The notes under the pieces: model-generated
The model's input: the letters and a program-made list of their open reading frames with translations, nothing else
Databases searched by the model: none
Told to the model about the DNA's origin: nothing
Shown here: in pieces, positions 63,901 through 64,000 of the stretch
Position numbering within the stretch: position 1 is the first letter of the stretch
How the letters are laid out: every line of letters starts with the position of its first letter
Made by a program: the position numbers and the translations under genes
Assembly (NCBI GenBank): GCA_942490995.1
Contig: CALOBG010000031.1
Location: 1-64,000, forward strand
Length of the DNA stretch: 64,000 bases
Direction of reading: 5' to 3'
From: UBA981 sp942490995
GTDB taxonomy: Bacteria; Pseudomonadota; Gammaproteobacteria; Ga0077536

Positions 63901-64000
63901 ATCTGCTGCAGCACATTGTCCACCAGCGCCGCCGTCGCGTTACCGTTGAACGTCAGCAGCAGCGTACCGCCGCTGTTAGTCGTCACCGTGCCGACCGTCG
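51960..64000 (-). CDS. Giant repetitive adhesin-like protein with FG-GAP propeller and RTX-like tail (N-terminus beyond window)
   Basis: A single minus-strand frame stays open from the window edge to a stop at 51,960, giving over 4,000 residues without an N-terminus. From the edge inwards there are fourteen ~159-residue repeats (motifs GFTEDGAAVVLDSNALLSDP, GANADDVFSGTGTLTGTLTQ, PPASVQIDYLVNDQN, SVTVNITANNDAPVF) with two copies of a cadherin-like insert. Next come non-identical NDAP-type domains, then seven FG-GAP motifs (GDVNGDGFADLIIGA and variants), and a short RTX-like stretch (MLAGAGNDILRVNGNEGRVN). It has no PEP-CTERM or LPXTG signal. An uncleaved C-terminal signal for type I secretion is therefore likely, as in LapA or BapA-like adhesins. 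Only four residues per repeat vary systematically. It is probably a calcium-stabilised surface adhesin or matrix protein. Confidence 0.88.
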   Translation of the reverse strand, partial: TVGTVTTNSGGTLLLTFNGNATAALVDNVLQQIAYSNTNNNPPASVQIDYLVNDQNAGAQGAGGALTGSGSVTVNITANNDAPAFTNLGGAAGFTEDGAAVVLDSNALLSDPELDATNWSGATLQLSRNGGANADDVFSGTGTLTGTLTQGGTFAIGATTVGTVTTNSGGTLLLTFDANATAALVDSVLQQIAYSNTNNNPPASVQIDYLVNDQNAGAQGIGGALTGTGSVTVNITANNDAPVFTGLGGAVGFTEDGVAVVLDNDATLSDPELDGTNWSGATLRLVRNGGANADDVFSGSGTLSATLTQGGTFAIGATTVGTVTTNSGGTLLLTFNANATAALVDSVLQQIAYRNTSNTPPASVQIDYLVNDQNAGAQGAGGALTGTGSVTVNITANNDAPVFTNLGGAVGFTENGAAVVLDSNALLSDPELDVTNWSGATLQLSRNGGANADDVFSGTGTLTGTLTQGGTFAIGATTVGTVTTNSGGTLLLTFNGNATAALVDSVLQQIAYSNTNDNPPASVQIDYLVNDQNLGAQGAGGALTDSGSVTVNITATNDAPVFTGLGGAVGFTEDGAAVVLDNDATLSDPELDATNWSGATLRLVRNGGANADDVFSGTGTLTGTLTQGATFAIGATTVGTVTTNSGGTLLLTFNANATAALVDSVLQQIGYSNTSNTPPASVQIDYLVNDQNAGAQGAGGALTGSGSVTVNLTSNNDAPVNVLQSTMQPAETGVNLVFNTMNTNQISITDVDAGGLNVNVQLTTSAGGGTFTLSGVAGLTGDTDGSDGTLNITGTLVAVNAALDGLIYNTSTAGAQTLTVTTSDLGNTGTLGGVQTDIDVVTVTASDRPDVVLDDGAGVANQTVAEDTFLTFDFDAGVGVGNGFQVSDLDDTTLTVDLTVTNGTLTPNGLVGLGGSADTDGSDGTLSLTGTIASLNTALDGLQYRGNLNYFGGDTLTITATDDTPLSSMETINLTVTSVNDAPVFTNLGGAVGFTEDGTAVVLDNNALLSDVELDVANNWSGATLRLLRNGGANADDVFSGTGTLTATLTQGGTFAISGTTVGTVTTNSGGTLLLTFNGNATAALVDNVLQQIAYSNTNNNPPASVQIDYLVNDQNGGAQGAGGALTGTGSVTVNITANNDAPAFTNLGGAVGFTEDGAAVVLDSNALLSDPELDATNWSGATLRLVRNGGANADDVFSGTGTLTGTLTQGGTFAIGATTVGTVTTNSGGTLLLTFNANATAALVDSVLQQIAYSNTNNNPPASVQIDYLVNDQNGGAQGIGGALTGTGSVTVNITANNDAPVFTGLGGAVGFTEDGVAVVLDNDATLSDPELDGTNWSGATLRLVRNGGANADDVFSGSGTLSAALTQGGTFAIGATTVGTVTTNSGGTLLLTFNGNATAALVDSVLQQIAYRNTSNTPPASVQIDYLVNDQNAGAQGAGGALTGTGSVTVNITANNDAPTFTNLGGAVGFTENGAAVVLDSDALLSDPELDATNWSGATLQLSRNGGANADDVFSGTGTLTGTLTQGGTFAIGATTVGTVTTNSGGTLLLTFNGNATAALVDSVLQQIAYSNTNNNPPGSVQIDYLVNDQNLGAQGAGGALTDSGSVTVNITATNDAPVFTGLGGAVGFTEDGAAVVLDGDATLSDPELDATNWSGATLRLVRNGGANADDVFSGSGTLSAALTQGATFAIGATTVGTVTTNSGGTLLLTFNANATAALVDSVLQQIGYSNTSNTPPASVQIDYLVNDQNGGAQGAGGALTGSGSVTVNLTSNNDAPVNVLQSTMQSAETSVNLVFNTMNTNQISITDVDAGGLNVNVQLTTSAGGGTFTLSGVAGLTGDTDGSDGTLNITGTLVAVNAALDGLIYNTSTAGAQTLTVTTSDLGNTGTLGGVQTDIDVVTVTASDRPDVVLDDGAGVANQTVAEDTFLTFDFDAGVGVGNGFQVSDLDDTTLTVDLTVTNGTLTPNGLVGLGGSADTDGSDGTLSLTGTIASLNTALDGLQYRGNLNYFGGDTLTITATDDTPLSSMETINLTVTSVNDAPVFTNLGGAVGFTEDGTAVVLDNNALLSDVELDVANNWSGATLRLLRNGGANADDVFSGTGTLTGTLTQGGTFAIGATTVGTVTTNSGGTLLLTFNANATAALVDSVLQQIAYSNTNNNPPASVQIDYLVNDQNGGAQGAGGALTGTGSVTVNITANNDAPAFTNLGGAVGFTEDGAAVVLDSNALLSDPELDATNWSGATLRLVRNGGANADDVFSGTGTLTGTLTQGGTFAIGATTVGTVTTNSGGTLLLTFDANATAALVDSVLQQIAYSNTNNNPPASVQIDYLVNDQNGGAQGIGGALTGTGSVTVNITANNDAPVFTGLDATPGFTEDGVAVALDNNATLSDPELDATNWSGATLRLVRNGGANADDVFSGSGTLSAVLTQGGTFAISGTTVGTVTTNSGGTLLLTFNANATAALVDSVLQQIAYRNTNNNPPASVQIDYLVNDQNAGAQGAGGALTGTGSVTVNITANNDAPVFTNLGGAVGFTEDGAAVVLDSNALLSDPELDVTNWSGATLQLSRNGGANADDVFSGTGTLTGTLTQGGTFAIGATTVGTVTTNSGGTLLLTFNANATAALVDSVLQQIAYSNTNNNPPGSVQIDYLVNDQNAGAQGIGGARTGTGSVTVNITANNDAPVFTGLDATPGFTEDGAAVALDSNATLSDPELDATNWSGATLRLVRNGGANADDVFSGTGTLSAALTQGGTFAIGATTVGTVTTNSGGTLLLTFNANATAALVDSVLQQIGYRNTSNTPPASVQIDFLVNDQNAGAQGAGGAKTGTGSVTVTITEVNDAPVVMSPPSIGAVSSPINLINQIMVSDPDAGNEDLLLTLSSNQGGATIDVTVIPPGLVVTNNNSQTVTLEGTLTELTTALSNNIFYGFSGSSTITVTLNDQNVGGGALSDVEVINVNINTPPTITNMTGTLSYIEDEVARIIDQGTPAGVTDPDSANFDTGTLTVSITSGGTPTEDVIGIRNQGVGAGQIGVSGANVSFSNVVFGTFTGGSGGSNLVVTFDPDASPAAVTALLQNLIYTNTNTGNPSTTARTLEFVVTDGDGGTSATATMTVSVAARNDAPLLDNTDTPVMTAVDENAAAPAGTIASVGGTLISTLVDLNPPVGGLDNVTDPDGSSLTGIAITALNGANGTWWFTANNGATAWTQITVGAISESNALLLAADANTGIFFRPNAAFNGTVTNAITFRAWDQTFGTATTTTNTAGANNGGTTAFSTAIDTANVTVNAAGGGVTAQIDLGTLNGTAGLKITGVVGNSSQTFADLLGGSVSFAGDVNGDGFADLIIGATNAEAPADSIGNNRGEAYLFLGADTATLNTRANGTTGFSVASLNGTNGITLLGPSGNDHAGERVGAGGDVDGDGLSDILIGENDISGESEAYLLFGDSTTDLGALNNLALNSLFGGTDNNSDGKADGVIFDGIAINGEATSARVIGDVDNDGIDDILVGSGGHDGAGTNAGAAYLIYGNSPAALTALPNLGGVNAGIRNFAGGAANARLGAEVSGIGDVNNDGIDDFAISAPNSSSSGKTYIIFGASRAALSALPALDSLNGSNGGFILSESGSTQFGASVSALGDFNGDGIDDFIVGAGGGFGTAYVVFGRSGVNPFAGNLTTAQLGGTNSATFISNGFSMFGTGLGVGAAGAGDINGDGLADIVVGAGNVNNAYIIFGTTTPADLLSVPNFFVSVGQNNLFVDLSDGSDIGGSGAISHGYQLLPGGTLHGRGVLLAGPNFSSAGVAVDGAGDINNDGFDDVVIGANTATVGLELNAGTAFVVYGQNFGGGAPCVMATATTDGEVLIGGADIDTLSSGTQSGVVMLAGAGNDILRVNGNEGRVNGGGGIDVLTPSQADIPLDFDALVSHKNYTGIEQIQLNSMGDNLLRIGLQDVLEMSGSLNEILVTGDAGNDSIEIASAGWVRTVAAESRDVLIDATGLTESLSFDSYTLATSNVNLLVQSDLSQVII
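52570..54060 (-). other. Seven FG-GAP calcium-binding motifs (predicted beta-propeller)
   Basis: Within the giant protein the motif G-D-[VIF]-[ND]-x-D-G-x-x-D occurs seven times: GDVNGDGFADLIIGA (about 54,010), GDVDGDGLSDILIGE (53,755), GDVDNDGIDDILVGS (53,525), GDVNNDGIDDFAISA (53,305), GDFNGDGIDDFIVGA (53,110), GDINGDGLADIVVGA (52,900) and GDINNDGFDDVVIGA (52,600). Spacings are about 65-100 residues and each is followed by a YxxFG-type strand (AYLFLGADTA, AYVVFGRSG). Seven matches the blade number of integrin-alpha propellers, so the domain looks complete. Confidence 0.85.
57880..58680 (-). repeat. Cadherin-like insert module, copy 1 (higher-order repeat of 3,180 bp)
   Basis: This stretch encodes DVDAGGLNVNVQLTTSAGGG, TGDTDGSDGTLNITGTLVAV and GNLNYFGGDTLTITATDDTP and interrupts the 159-residue array. 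A second copy lies exactly 3,180 bases to the right at 61,060-61,860. Comparing 57,961-58,680 with 61,141-61,860 I count eight mismatches. Confidence 0.92.
61060..61860 (-). repeat. Cadherin-like insert module, copy 2 (higher-order repeat of 3,180 bp)
   Basis: This is the second copy of the insert described at 57,880-58,680. Five 477-bp repeats lie between the two inserts, and their individual variants appear in the same order in the neighbouring unit. The duplicated unit is therefore the five repeats plus the insert, not the insert alone. Confidence 0.92.

Larger units (their letters stand above)
55500..64000 (-). repeat. Tandem array of 477-bp (159-residue) repeats
   Basis: The landmark at the CTGTACGCGATCTGCTGCAG segment recurs at 477-base steps (for example about 56,086, 56,563, 57,040, 57,517 and 58,789, 59,266, 59,743). 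Fourteen copies of the FTE[DN]G element lie in the window and a further partial copy runs off its right edge. Copies differ mainly at a few residues, such as SNALLS against NDATLS and LQLSRN against LRLVRN. The frame is preserved throughout. Confidence 0.93.

Noticed and set aside
55500..64000. Regular repeats considered as a CRISPR-like array
   Set aside because: The period is 477 bases, the units are coding and in frame, and there are no short identical repeats separated by unique spacers.

Overview
This 64 kb window looks like a chimeric contig built from three unrelated DNAs. (1) About 1-3,487 is moderate-GC bacterial DNA, probably Desulfobacterota. It holds a CheY-like receiver and a minus-strand operon of a DUF4911-like protein, MiaB and a DUF151 bifunctional-nuclease protein, with its own promoter and terminator. 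(2) A 15-G tract at 3,488-3,502 is followed by about 1 kb of eukaryotic DNA, probably fungal. It carries the 3' end of a CDK5RAP1/MiaB-like gene on the plus strand, converging on most of an intron-bearing Spg1/Tem1 GTPase gene on the minus strand. Both show single-base frameshifts. (3) From about 4,556 to the end is GC-rich DNA of a gammaproteobacterium-like organism. Taxonomic statements are inferences from gene content and composition.

The main part is a large exosortase A (XrtA)/PEP-CTERM exopolysaccharide locus. Its core is a minus-strand operon from 45,506 down to 30,588: outer-membrane export protein, chain-length determinant, tyrosine autokinase, beta-barrel protein, ExeA-type ATPase, a polysaccharide deacetylase fused to a FemAB-like transferase, exosortase A fused to EpsI, two XrtA-specific glycosyltransferases, an amidotransferase and a further GT4. 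The TPR lipoprotein PrsT (45,804-48,572) and one PEP-CTERM substrate protein (49,185-50,165) lie beside it. A good sigma-54 promoter motif precedes the substrate gene.

Between 4,556 and 30,545 are accessory polysaccharide genes in short alternating operons. They include eight further glycosyltransferases, a nucleotidyltransferase, a LegB-like dehydratase with a sugar aminotransferase, a sulfotransferase, a Wzx flippase, a methyltransferase, a beta-helix protein with a frameshift, the exosortase-associated hydrolases 1 and 2 with their acyl carrier protein, two CelD-type acyltransferases, an asparagine-synthase-like protein lacking the glutaminase cysteine, a DegT-like protein and a second deacetylase. 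Together they suggest an acylated, possibly sulfated and amino-sugar-containing exopolysaccharide. Not found in the window are a Wzy polymerase, an initiating sugar-phosphate transferase, PrsK/PrsR and the acyl-CoA ligase usually linked to the acyl carrier protein.

From 50,690 to 51,708 lies a decayed IS3-family element. The remaining 12 kb is one minus-strand frame, open to the window edge, encoding the last ~4,000 residues of a giant repetitive surface or secreted protein. It has fourteen near-identical ~159-residue repeats arranged in a 3,180-bp higher-order repeat, cadherin-like domains, seven FG-GAP calcium-binding motifs forming a likely complete beta-propeller, and an RTX-like tail. 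No tRNA, rRNA or CRISPR array was seen.
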